5,257 nt of DNA from Reyranella sp. (GTDB lineage: Bacteria > Pseudomonadota > Alphaproteobacteria > Reyranellales > Reyranellaceae): positions 1 through 5,257 of the forward strand of contig JADHLS010000473.1 in NCBI GenBank assembly GCA_016780605.1, written 5' to 3'. The notes below the pieces were generated by a model. That model was given only the letters and a program-made list of their open reading frames with translations. It made no database searches and was not told where the DNA came from. Positions 1 through 5,257 of the stretch are shown here, one piece after another. The position numbers were made by a program, and so were the translations under genes. Positions within the stretch are counted from its first letter, which is position 1. Every line of letters starts with the position of its first letter.

Positions 1-897
1 GGGCAAGGTCAGCACGGCGGCAATCAGCAGGCCCCAGGTTGCGACCCGATCGTGGCGGCGCACGCGGTCGGCGAACAGGCCGCCCACCAGAACGCCGCCG
101 GCGGAGCCCACGATGAACACGATCAGGCAGAGCGCCGCAAAGTTTTCGGTGACGCCGAACATGCTGACCCACGCCGGCACCGCGAATTGCTGGATGCCGA
201 CCGTGTTGGCCGCGATCAGCGCGAAATACACCATGCAAAGCAGGATCGCCGGATGGGTGAACAGCGCCAGCATCTGCTTGCCATTCTGATGGTGGGCAGT
301 GGCGCGGTCCTTGACGCGATGATCGATCAGTTGGGTGCGATGCGCGATCACGAGCACTGAGAGCACCAGGCCCGGAAGGGCGCCGATCAAAGCCGCGCCC
401 ACCCAGCCGAACATGCTGTCGAGGAAGTACATCACCGGCGCCGCGGCCCATCCGAGCGAGCCGCCGACGCCATGGATGCTGAAGGCGCGGCCGAGCCGGC
501 TTGGATTCACCGACGCGTTGAGGAGCGCAAAGTCGGCGGGATGGAACACGGAGTTGCCAGCCCCCGCGATCACGGCGATGGCGGCGAAGGCCGCGAAGGA
601 ATGCGCAGCCGCCACCAGCGCCAACGCAACCCCAATGGTCAAGAGGCCGCCGGCCAGGATCGGTCGCGCGCCGAACCGATCGACGGCGAAGCCCGCCATG
701 GTCTGGGTGATGCCGGACACGCCGTAAAAGATGCCGGCGAGCAAACCGACTTCCTCGAAGCTCAAGCCCGCTTCCTGGCGCACGATCAACAGCATCGTGG
801 CGAATGCAAGCTGATAGAAGTGGCTGGCGCCGTGAGCGGCACCAATCAGGCTGATGACTCGAACGTCGCGGGACGCGGGTACTGCAGCAGCGGACAT
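1..897 (-). CDS. MFS permease, N-terminal part (runs off left edge)
   Basis: Reading leftward from an ATG at 897-895, the frame stays open to base 1 and gives 299 residues of a multi-spanning inner-membrane protein. Families of this kind have about 400 residues, so roughly the last quarter is missing. It starts MSAAAVPASRDVR, then alternates hydrophobic helices with short loops. The loop between helices 2 and 3 has the MFS motif A (GFAVDRFGARPIL, residues 69-81), and a second copy-like loop GGLFADRVRRHDR lies at 272-284. The stretch GNSVFHPADFALL (114-126) and the early HGASHFYQL (22-30) resemble the fosmidomycin-resistance (Fsr) branch of MFS. The long basic/His-rich loop around 187-207 fits the central cytoplasmic loop between helices 6 and 7. 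No clear Shine-Dalgarno precedes the ATG (upstream reads GATCCGCCGCC). The substrate cannot be read from the sequence. Divergence from the hydrolase gene at 1016 hints that the two share a substrate or regulator, but this is inference. Confidence 0.9.
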   Translation of the reverse strand, partial: MSAAAVPASRDVRVISLIGAAHGASHFYQLAFATMLLIVRQEAGLSFEEVGLLAGIFYGVSGITQTMAGFAVDRFGARPILAGGLLTIGVALALVAAAHSFAAFAAIAVIAGAGNSVFHPADFALLNASVNPSRLGRAFSIHGVGGSLGWAAAPVMYFLDSMFGWVGAALIGALPGLVLSVLVIAHRTQLIDHRVKDRATAHHQNGKQMLALFTHPAILLCMVYFALIAANTVGIQQFAVPAWVSMFGVTENFAALCLIVFIVGSAGGVLVGGLFADRVRRHDRVATWGLLIAAVLTLP

Positions 898-934
898 GGC
901 GGCGGATCATAGTCGATCCAGCGCTCTTGTCGTT

Positions 935-948
935 TGCGGAATTCCGCA
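935..948. promoter_or_regulatory. Perfect 14-bp palindrome, candidate operator
   Basis: TGCGGAATTCCGCA is its own reverse complement over all 14 bases, and symmetry stops on both sides. It sits about 37 nt from the permease start and 67 nt from the cyclase-family start. That placement suits a dimeric regulator acting on one or both divergent genes. The GCGGAATTCCGC core resembles the kind of dyad bound by IclR- or GntR-type repressors, but no regulator gene is present in the window and the assignment is speculative. Confidence 0.35.
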
Positions 949-1003
949 GAGGGGCGATGCGTGCGCAATGCTGCACTGCAGGCTAGTCTCCCCGCCCATC
1001 AAA

Positions 1004-1008
1004 GGGAG
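1004..1008 (+). promoter_or_regulatory. Ribosome binding site deciding the cyclase start
   Basis: GGGAG, within AAAGGGAGAT, lies 7 nt before the ATG at 1016, which is ideal spacing. The same frame is open further upstream to an ATG at 854, but that start would lie inside the divergent permease gene and has no such site. The resemblance to known family members also begins at MKRWKHRPEGS, so 1016 is taken as the start. Confidence 0.8.
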
Positions 1009-1015
1009 ATTCGAA

Positions 1016-2053
1016 ATGAAGCGCTGGAAGCACCGGCCCGAAGGCTCGACGTGGGGCGATTGGGGTGACGACGATCAGCTCGGCCGGCTGAACCTCATCA
1101 CTCGTGCGAAGGTGCTCGAAGGCGTGGCCGAGGTGAAGGAAGGCCTCTCCTTCTGCCTCAGCCTGCCGCTCGACTTGCCCGGCGGCAACGTGTTGAATCC
1201 GCGCCGCCTGCCGCCCGTGCTGTCGCCGACCGGCGACGAGAACGGCTGGCGCTTCAACTTCCACACCAAGTCACTCAATCCGCTGTTCGTCGACGTGGCG
1301 AGCGACGATCGCGTCATCCTGACGCTGCAGTACTCCACGCAGTGGGACACGCTCGCCCATGTCGGCGGCCTTTTCGACGCCGACGGCGATGGCGTGGCCG
1401 AGCCGCTCTACTACAACGGCTTCAAGGCCGGCATCGACGTGGTCGGCCCGCAGCCCGATGCCGGCCGCGACGGCTGCGGCCATCTCAGCTACGCCCACAA
1501 GCTCGGCGTCGAGAACATGGCGGCCAAGGCGATCCAGGGCCGCGGCGTGCTGGTCGATCTCGAGAAGCACTTCGGCCGCGAGCACAAGTACGTGAACTAT
1601 GACGACTTCCGGAAGGTACTGGAGGCCGACAAGGTCGTGGTCGAGCCGGGCGACATGCTGCTGCTCTACACCGGCTTCACCGACGAGATCACCAAGATGA
1701 ACAAGAAGGTCGATCCGGCGCGCGCCCATGCGATGTGCGCGGTGCTCGACGGCCGCGACAAGCGCCTGCTGCAATGGATCACCGACAGCCAGATCTCCGC
1801 CCTCATCGCCGACAATTACGGCGTCGAGGCGGTGCCCGCCCTGCCCGGCCCCGATAACGCCGAGCATCCGTCGCTGCCGATCCACAACCATTGCCTGTTC
1901 AAGCTCGGCCTGAACCTGGGCGAGATCTGGTGGCTGAAGGAGCTGGCGCTGTGGCTGCGCGACAAGAAGCGCTCGCGCTTCCTGTTGACGGCGCCGCCGC
2001 TGCGCCTTCCCGGCGCGGTCGGCTCGCCTGCAACGCCTGTGGCGACCGTGTAA
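1016..2053 (+). CDS. Cyclase-family (PF04199-like) hydrolase, long subfamily
   Basis: The product has 345 residues, longer than the ~210 of kynurenine formamidase (KynB) and typical of the long 'cyclase family protein' subfamily. Members of the superfamily are metal-dependent hydrolases acting on small cyclic or acyl-amide compounds; the substrate of this subfamily is not known to me. The N-terminus WKHRPEGSTWGDWGDDDQLG is a hallmark of the long subfamily. The usual metal motif HxGTHxDxPxH appears as QYSTQWDTLAH at residues 105-115. The two leading histidines are thus glutamines and the proline is leucine, while Asp111 and His115 remain. Further conserved-looking segments are ADNYGVEAVP around Glu271, which is the probable catalytic region, and LPIHNHCLFKLG with His290 and His292. 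No signal peptide is visible, so it is probably cytoplasmic. It is divergent from the permease and 10 nt upstream of the methyltransferase gene. The family assignment is strong; the reaction is unassigned. Confidence 0.9.
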   Translation: MKRWKHRPEGSTWGDWGDDDQLGRLNLITRAKVLEGVAEVKEGLSFCLSLPLDLPGGNVLNPRRLPPVLSPTGDENGWRFNFHTKSLNPLFVDVASDDRVILTLQYSTQWDTLAHVGGLFDADGDGVAEPLYYNGFKAGIDVVGPQPDAGRDGCGHLSYAHKLGVENMAAKAIQGRGVLVDLEKHFGREHKYVNYDDFRKVLEADKVVVEPGDMLLLYTGFTDEITKMNKKVDPARAHAMCAVLDGRDKRLLQWITDSQISALIADNYGVEAVPALPGPDNAEHPSLPIHNHCLFKLGLNLGEIWWLKELALWLRDKKRSRFLLTAPPLRLPGAVGSPATPVATV

Positions 2054-2063
2054 TCTCTGGCGC

Positions 2064-3161
2064 ATGGCCCTGCCGTTCCCGGCGCTCATCGCCCAAAGCC
2101 TCAAGGCGGAGAAGTTCAGGCTGCTCGACATCGGCTGCTCGGGCGGCATCGATCCCGTGTGGCGATCCTTCGAGCCCACGCTGCAGGCCCTGGGCATCGA
2201 TGCCAGCGTCACCGAGTGCCAGCGGTTGGCGGGGCTGGAGCGCAACCCCGAGGTCTCCTATGTCGCGGCGTTTGCGGCCCGCACGGCCGCCAAGCCGATC
2301 GACATCTCCGCCGGGCCGGCGGCGCCGCTCATCATGAAGATGCGCGATCGGCTGAGCTTCATGCGTACGCGCGAGATCCGCGAAGCCCGGCTGAAGCAGG
2401 CTTCAACGGAGGAGCAGCTAAGGCACAATGCGTGGGAGATGACGGGGCTTGCCGATCCGGCGAAGCCCGTTGTGGTTCCCGACCTGCTGGCGGAGCGCGG
2501 CTGGAGCGACCTCGATTACCTGAAGCTCGATGTCGACGGCGCCGACTTCGAGATCCTGCAGTCGTTCAAGGGCCGGTTCGAGCCGTTGGGCATTCTCGCC
2601 GTCCAGCTCGAGGTGAATTTCATCGGCGCCGGCGACACCGAGGAGCACAGTTTCCACAACACTGACCGCTTCCTGCGCAACGAGGGCTTCGACCTTTTCA
2701 GGCTCGACGTCCGGAACTTCTCAATGCGCGCCTTGCCGGCGCGCTACATCTGGCCGACCCCGGCCGAGACGGTGTCGGGCCGGCCGTTCCAGGGCGAGGC
2801 CTATTATGCGCTCGACGTGCTGGCGCCGCATCGCGCGGCGGCCGGCGCCAGGCTCAGCGCCGAAAAGCTCGCCAAGCTCGCCGCCATCTTCTCGGCATGG
2901 CAGGTGCCTGACGCGGCAGCCGAACTGTTGCTCGCCCGACGCGATGTGCTCGCACCGGTGTTCGACATCGATCCCGGCCTCGACGCGCTGGCGGCACAGA
3001 CCCAGACGCAGCGCAGCCGGCCGCTCAACTATCGCGACTACATGGCGACATTCGAAGCCGACGCGCCCGGCTTCTATCGGCCCGAGGGTCCGATCCCGAT
3101 GTGGGAGCGATTGAAGTCAGCCTGGCGCGGCTACTGGTTCCCAAGAGAGAAGCGTCATTAA
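2064..3161 (+). CDS. FkbM-family SAM-dependent methyltransferase
   Basis: The product has 365 residues. It opens with a short lead and the SAM-binding motif I LLDIGCSGGID (residues 20-30). The FkbM (Methyltransf_21) signature DYLKLDVDGADFEIL follows at 151-165, then a strand-rich stretch (LAVQLEVNFIG) and RYIWPTP and EAYYALDVL near 247, where the methyltransferase core appears to end. About 110 residues follow, largely helical and charged, ending in WERLKSAWRGYWFPREKRH; this tail is not part of the usual domain and I do not recognise it. FkbM enzymes are O-methyltransferases acting on sugars, polyketides or surface glycans, but no glycan or secondary-metabolite genes are nearby. The gene starts 10 nt after the cyclase stop with no good Shine-Dalgarno (TCTCTGGCGC before the ATG), suggesting co-transcription and possibly translational coupling. 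Its stop TAA lies inside the TTAA that borders the palindromic element. The fold is confident; the substrate is unknown. Confidence 0.85.
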   Translation: MALPFPALIAQSLKAEKFRLLDIGCSGGIDPVWRSFEPTLQALGIDASVTECQRLAGLERNPEVSYVAAFAARTAAKPIDISAGPAAPLIMKMRDRLSFMRTREIREARLKQASTEEQLRHNAWEMTGLADPAKPVVVPDLLAERGWSDLDYLKLDVDGADFEILQSFKGRFEPLGILAVQLEVNFIGAGDTEEHSFHNTDRFLRNEGFDLFRLDVRNFSMRALPARYIWPTPAETVSGRPFQGEAYYALDVLAPHRAAAGARLSAEKLAKLAAIFSAWQVPDAAAELLLARRDVLAPVFDIDPGLDALAAQTQTQRSRPLNYRDYMATFEADAPGFYRPEGPIPMWERLKSAWRGYWFPREKRH

Positions 3162-3313
3162 TCCTGCCGGACCGCGGGCCTCCAGGCCCGCTCATGGTCT
3201 TTCGTCCCGAGCGCAGCGAAGGCCCTCATCGTCGTTTGCAATCAGCACGAGATCCTTCGCTTCGCTCAGGATGACATGAGCGGGCCTGGAGGCCCGCGGT
3301 CCGGCGAGATTAA
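3158..3313. repeat. Nested palindromic intergenic element with TTAA flanks (MITE/REP-like)
   Basis: Bases 3166-3196 and 3275-3305 are a perfect 31-bp inverted repeat. The same symmetry continues outward after one mismatch and one T/G pair, so TTAATC at 3158-3163 matches GATTAA at 3308-3313. Each outer arm also holds its own hairpin: GCGGGCCT and AGGCCCGC with a 2-nt loop, at 3174-3191 and 3280-3297. An imperfect inner stem pairs 3203-3222 with 3254-3273 around a 31-nt loop. The element fills the whole gap between the convergent fkbM and holC genes. Both TAA stop codons fall within the bordering TTAA copies. This architecture suits a non-autonomous mobile or REP-like repeat; no transposase is present. 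A role as a bidirectional transcript end is possible, but there is no T-tract of a classical terminator. Confidence 0.8.
3203..3273. repeat. Inner inverted repeat, SEAKDL-type interspersed repeat core
   Basis: The left half CGTCCCGAGCGCAGCGAAGG (3203-3222) pairs with the right half CCTTCGCTTCGCTCAGGATG (3254-3273) with 17 Watson-Crick pairs, one G-T pair and two mismatches. Read on the minus strand, the right half and its surroundings translate in one frame as HVILSEAKDL, and the left half as LRCARDE. From memory, 'VILSEAKDL' peptides recur in many hypothetical proteins of high-GC bacteria because this palindromic repeat is widespread and often mistaken for coding sequence. That recollection was not checked here. 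Confidence 0.65.
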
Positions 3314-3762
3314 GCCTTCTTCTCCCAGCCGCCGGCCGGGGTCTGTTGCCAGTAGACCACCGTGTGACCCGCCGCCTTGTAGGCCTTCCAGCGCTCGCGC
3401 GATTCGGCGACAGCGGCGTCATCGCGGCCGTCGAACAGCTCGAAGCAGCGCTTGTAGTCGCCGACCTTCTCCGACTTGGCGCGATCTGCGACGAAGATGA
3501 ACGCCGCACCATTCGGATTCTCGTCGAGATGCGTCAGCCACACGGGCTGGCGGTCGGCCTCGCCGTCCTTCGCGGCGCCGTGCGGCAGGAAGCCGTTGGG
3601 ATCGTAGGTCCAGAGATGGGTGTTGAGCGCATCGACGCGCTCGGGCGAGCCCAGCATCACCACGGCGCGCTCGCCCGCCTGCAGGGTCTTGATCAGCAGG
3701 CGGGGCAACGCGTCTTCGAGCGACGACCGGGTCAGGTGGTAGAAGTTGACCTCGGTCGCCAT
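3310..3762 (-). CDS. holC: DNA polymerase III chi subunit
   Basis: The product has 150 residues and matches HolC throughout in length and pattern. It begins MATEVNFYHLT, then has a helix carrying the LPRLLIKTLQAGERAVVML segment (19-37), LWTYDPNGFLPHG (50-62), PVWLT (73-77), a strand FIFVADRA (88-95), CFELFDGRDD (106-115), and a C-terminal helix-strand RERWKAYKAAGHTVVYW (122-138). Chi belongs to the clamp-loader part of the replicative polymerase and bridges it to single-stranded DNA-binding protein. The frame is open to an ATG at 3798, but that start overlaps the pepA end. The ATG at 3762 has GGAG 7 nt upstream and begins at the conserved N-terminus, so it is preferred. The gene starts 13 nt after the pepA stop and is clearly in one operon with it, a conserved arrangement in proteobacteria. 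Its stop lies in the TTAA at the edge of the palindromic element. Confidence 0.93.
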   Translation of the reverse strand: MATEVNFYHLTRSSLEDALPRLLIKTLQAGERAVVMLGSPERVDALNTHLWTYDPNGFLPHGAAKDGEADRQPVWLTHLDENPNGAAFIFVADRAKSEKVGDYKRCFELFDGRDDAAVAESRERWKAYKAAGHTVVYWQQTPAGGWEKKA

Positions 3763-3769
3763 CCGCACA

Positions 3770-3773
3770 CTCC
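3770..3773 (-). promoter_or_regulatory. holC ribosome binding site
   Basis: On the minus strand, GGAG begins 3 nt after the pepA TGA and lies 7 nt before the ATG at 3762. This placement supports the shorter holC start and re-initiation by ribosomes finishing pepA. Confidence 0.7.
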
Positions 3774-3775
3774 GA

Positions 3776-5257
3776 TCACTTCTCGTAGTTCTCGGCAATC
3801 AACGCATCGAGCAGGCGCACGCCATAGGCCGTCGCGCCCTTGGGCGTCGTGCTGTTGCCCTTGTTCGACCATGCCATGCCGGCGATGTCGAGATGCGCCC
3901 AGGCGACGCCGTCCTGCACGAAGCGCTGCAGGAACTGCGCGGCGGTGATCGAGCTGGCATCGCGACTGTTGGTGACGTTGCGCATATCGGCGATGTCGGA
4001 GTCGATCATCTTGTCGTACTTGGGGCCGAGCGGCAGGCGCCACAGCTTCTCGCCGATCCCCGCCCCCGCGGCGCGCAGCCGGTTGGAGAGCTGGGTGTTG
4101 TTGCTGAACAGGCCACCGCGCTCATGGCCGAGCGCGATGATGATGGCGCCGGTCAGCGTCGAGAGCTCGACCATGGCCTGCGGCTTGAATTTCTCCTGGG
4201 CGTACCACATGGCATCGCACAGGATCAGCCGACCCTCGGCGTCGGTATTGATCACCTCGACGGTCTGGCCAGACATGCTCTTGACCACGTCGCCGGGCCG
4301 CTGGGCGTTGCCGTCGGGCATGTTCTCGACCAGGGCGCAGATGCCGACGACGTTGGCGCGAGCCTTGCGGCCGGCCAGCAGGCGCATCGCCCCGGTGACG
4401 GAGCCGGCGCCGCCCATGTCCCACTTCATGTCTTCCATGCCGCCAGCCGGCTTGATCGAGATGCCGCCGGTGTCGAAGCAAACGCCCTTGCCGATCAGCG
4501 CGACCGGCTGCTGCGACTTCGGCCCGTTCATCCAGCGCATGACCAGCAGCTGCGATTCGCGCTCGCTGCCCTGACCCACGCCGAGCAGCACGTTCATGCC
4601 GAGCTTCTTCATCTCGGCTTCGCCCAGGATCTCGACCTTGACGCCGAGCTTGGTCAGCTCGCGCGCCCGGCGGGCAAACTCCGCAGGATAGAGCACGTTG
4701 GCGGGCTCGCTCACCAGGTCGCGGGTGAAGAACACCGCGTCGATGACGGGCTCGAGCCGCTCGTAGGCGCGGCGCGCCTCGGCCGGGCCCGCCACGAACA
4801 GCGTGATCTGCTCGAGCGAGTTCTTCTGCTCGGGCTTGTCCTTTGTCTTGTACTTCCCGAAGCGGTAGTTGCGCAGTTGCGCGCCGAGAGCGATGCGCGC
4901 GGCAATCTGGCCGGGCGTGAGCTTGCTGCCCTTCACCGGATCGACGACCACGCTCACCACCTTCTGGCCGGCGGCATTGGCTTCCGCCGCCAAGATGCCG
5001 CCCAGCGCCTCAGCGGCCCGTGCATCGAGCTCGCGCGGCTTGCCGACGCCGAGCAGCGTCAACCGCGCGATGTCGCCGGCCTGGCCCAGCAGGGTAAGCG
5101 ACTGCTCCTTGGCACCGGTGAACCGGCTGGCACCGATCGCCCGGACGATGGTCTCGCCGACCTGCTTGTTGATGGATTGTGCGGTTGCCAGGAGTTGCTT
5201 GTCGGCCGCTACGAAGGCCGCGACATTGCCCGAGAAGGCCTTCGGAAAGGCCGAAAA
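3776..5257 (-). CDS. pepA: Leucyl aminopeptidase (M17), start missing at right edge
   Basis: The frame is open from base 5257 down to a TGA at 3778-3776, giving 493 residues. Family members have about 500, so only a few to perhaps fifteen N-terminal residues are lost. The enzyme is a cytoplasmic two-metal exopeptidase of the hexameric M17 family that removes N-terminal residues, especially leucine, from peptides. All expected active-site residues are visible, in the spacing known from Escherichia coli PepA. Lys257 and Asp262 are in GKGVCFDTGGISIKP, Asp280 in MKWDMGGAG, and Asp339, Glu341 and Arg343 in the M17 signature NTDAEGRL. The N-terminal domain, to about residue 160, is less conserved, with LLGVGKPRELDAR at 68-80 matching the family. 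DLVSEPANVLYP begins the catalytic half. The C-terminus ends WAHLDIAGMAW...ALIAENYEK. It is followed after 13 nt by holC in the same operon. Its promoter lies outside the window. In E. coli PepA also binds DNA, but nothing here shows that role. Confidence 0.96.
   Translation of the reverse strand, partial: FSAFPKAFSGNVAAFVAADKQLLATAQSINKQVGETIVRAIGASRFTGAKEQSLTLLGQAGDIARLTLLGVGKPRELDARAAEALGGILAAEANAAGQKVVSVVVDPVKGSKLTPGQIAARIALGAQLRNYRFGKYKTKDKPEQKNSLEQITLFVAGPAEARRAYERLEPVIDAVFFTRDLVSEPANVLYPAEFARRARELTKLGVKVEILGEAEMKKLGMNVLLGVGQGSERESQLLVMRWMNGPKSQQPVALIGKGVCFDTGGISIKPAGGMEDMKWDMGGAGSVTGAMRLLAGRKARANVVGICALVENMPDGNAQRPGDVVKSMSGQTVEVINTDAEGRLILCDAMWYAQEKFKPQAMVELSTLTGAIIIALGHERGGLFSNNTQLSNRLRAAGAGIGEKLWRLPLGPKYDKMIDSDIADMRNVTNSRDASSITAAQFLQRFVQDGVAWAHLDIAGMAWSNKGNSTTPKGATAYGVRLLDALIAENYEK

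Larger units (their letters stand above)
898..1015. promoter_or_regulatory. Divergent intergenic control region
   Basis: This 118-nt gap separates the start codons of the leftward permease and the rightward cyclase-family gene, so promoters for both should lie here. I could not find a convincing -35/-10 pair for either direction. The recognisable elements are the palindrome at 935-948 and the ribosome binding site at 1004-1008. There is also a short CTGCA-CTGCAG tandem at 971-981, which is too short to interpret. Confidence 0.5.

Noticed and set aside
52..912. Three plus-strand open frames across the permease region
   Set aside because: Their products are Ala/Arg/His-rich with no recognisable motifs, and they lie antisense to a continuous minus-strand MFS frame with clear transmembrane pattern and motif A.
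854..1015. Upstream extension of the cyclase-family gene to an ATG at 854
   Set aside because: It would overlap the start of the divergent permease gene, has no ribosome binding site, and adds sequence unlike the family; the ATG at 1016 has GGGAG at ideal spacing.
1271..2245. 324-codon minus-strand open frame opposite the cyclase-family gene
   Set aside because: It is a long antisense shadow typical of GC-rich DNA; its product is low-complexity and Arg/Val/Leu-rich, and it crosses the junction of two real genes.
3166..3196. Classical rho-independent terminator
   Set aside because: The stem is strong, but neither strand has a T-run after it, so only a looser transcript-end role was kept as a hypothesis.
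3192..3512. 106-codon minus-strand frame containing VILSEAKDL
   Set aside because: It overlaps holC in another frame and otherwise translates the palindromic repeat; the peptide reflects the repeat and not a protein.
3763..3798. Longer holC start at 3798
   Set aside because: It overlaps the 3' end of pepA and adds 12 residues ahead of the conserved MATEVNFYHLT; GGAG precedes the ATG at 3762.
3840..4574. 244-codon plus-strand frame opposite pepA
   Set aside because: It is antisense to the best conserved catalytic part of pepA and shows no family resemblance.
5060..5062. TTG at 5062 as the pepA start
   Set aside because: The frame stays open to the window edge and the upstream residues, including a plausible N-terminal domain, bring the length to about that of the family; the TTG is an internal leucine codon.
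1..5257. CRISPR array, tRNA, rRNA, phage or toxin-antitoxin genes
   Set aside because: No spaced direct repeats, no cloverleaf or rRNA-like sequence, and no unassigned stretch longer than about 150 nt to hold such genes.

Overview
The window is uniformly GC-rich, with strong G/C preference at third codon positions, and is densely packed with ordinary bacterial genes. Together with a pepA-holC pair of alphaproteobacterial character and an interspersed repeat whose translation reads 'VILSEAKDL', this suggests an alphaproteobacterium of the Rhizobiales/Rhodospirillales type (for example relatives of Bradyrhizobium or Reyranella). That placement is inferred from remembered family resemblance, not from a search.

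Layout, left to right: (1) positions 1-897, minus strand: the N-terminal ~299 residues of a major facilitator superfamily permease that runs off the left edge. (2) 898-1015: a divergent control region with a perfect 14-bp palindrome (935-948) and a good ribosome binding site for the next gene. (3) 1016-2053, plus: a 345-residue cyclase-family (PF04199-like) hydrolase of the long subfamily, with an altered metal-site motif. (4) 2064-3161, plus: a FkbM-type SAM-dependent methyltransferase, 10 nt downstream and probably co-transcribed. (5) 3158-3313: a nested palindromic element that fills the whole space between two convergent genes and is flanked on both sides by TTAA, which contains the stop codons of both genes. 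(6) 3310-3762, minus: holC, DNA polymerase III chi subunit. (7) 3776-5257, minus: pepA, leucyl aminopeptidase, nearly complete but missing its start at the right edge.

Functionally there are two units. The left unit is a divergently oriented permease and hydrolase, consistent with uptake and hydrolysis of a small, unidentified substrate, plus a methyltransferase. The right unit is a conserved housekeeping pepA-holC operon read leftward. The two units converge on the palindromic element.

I see no new defence system, CRISPR array, phage or RNA gene. The most interesting item is the intergenic element. Its outer arms are a perfect 31-bp inverted repeat, each arm itself folds into a hairpin, an imperfect inner stem carries the SEAKDL-type repeat, and the TTAA flanks fit a 4-bp target duplication. 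Precise removal would leave fkbM and holC with overlapping stop codons inside a single TTAA.
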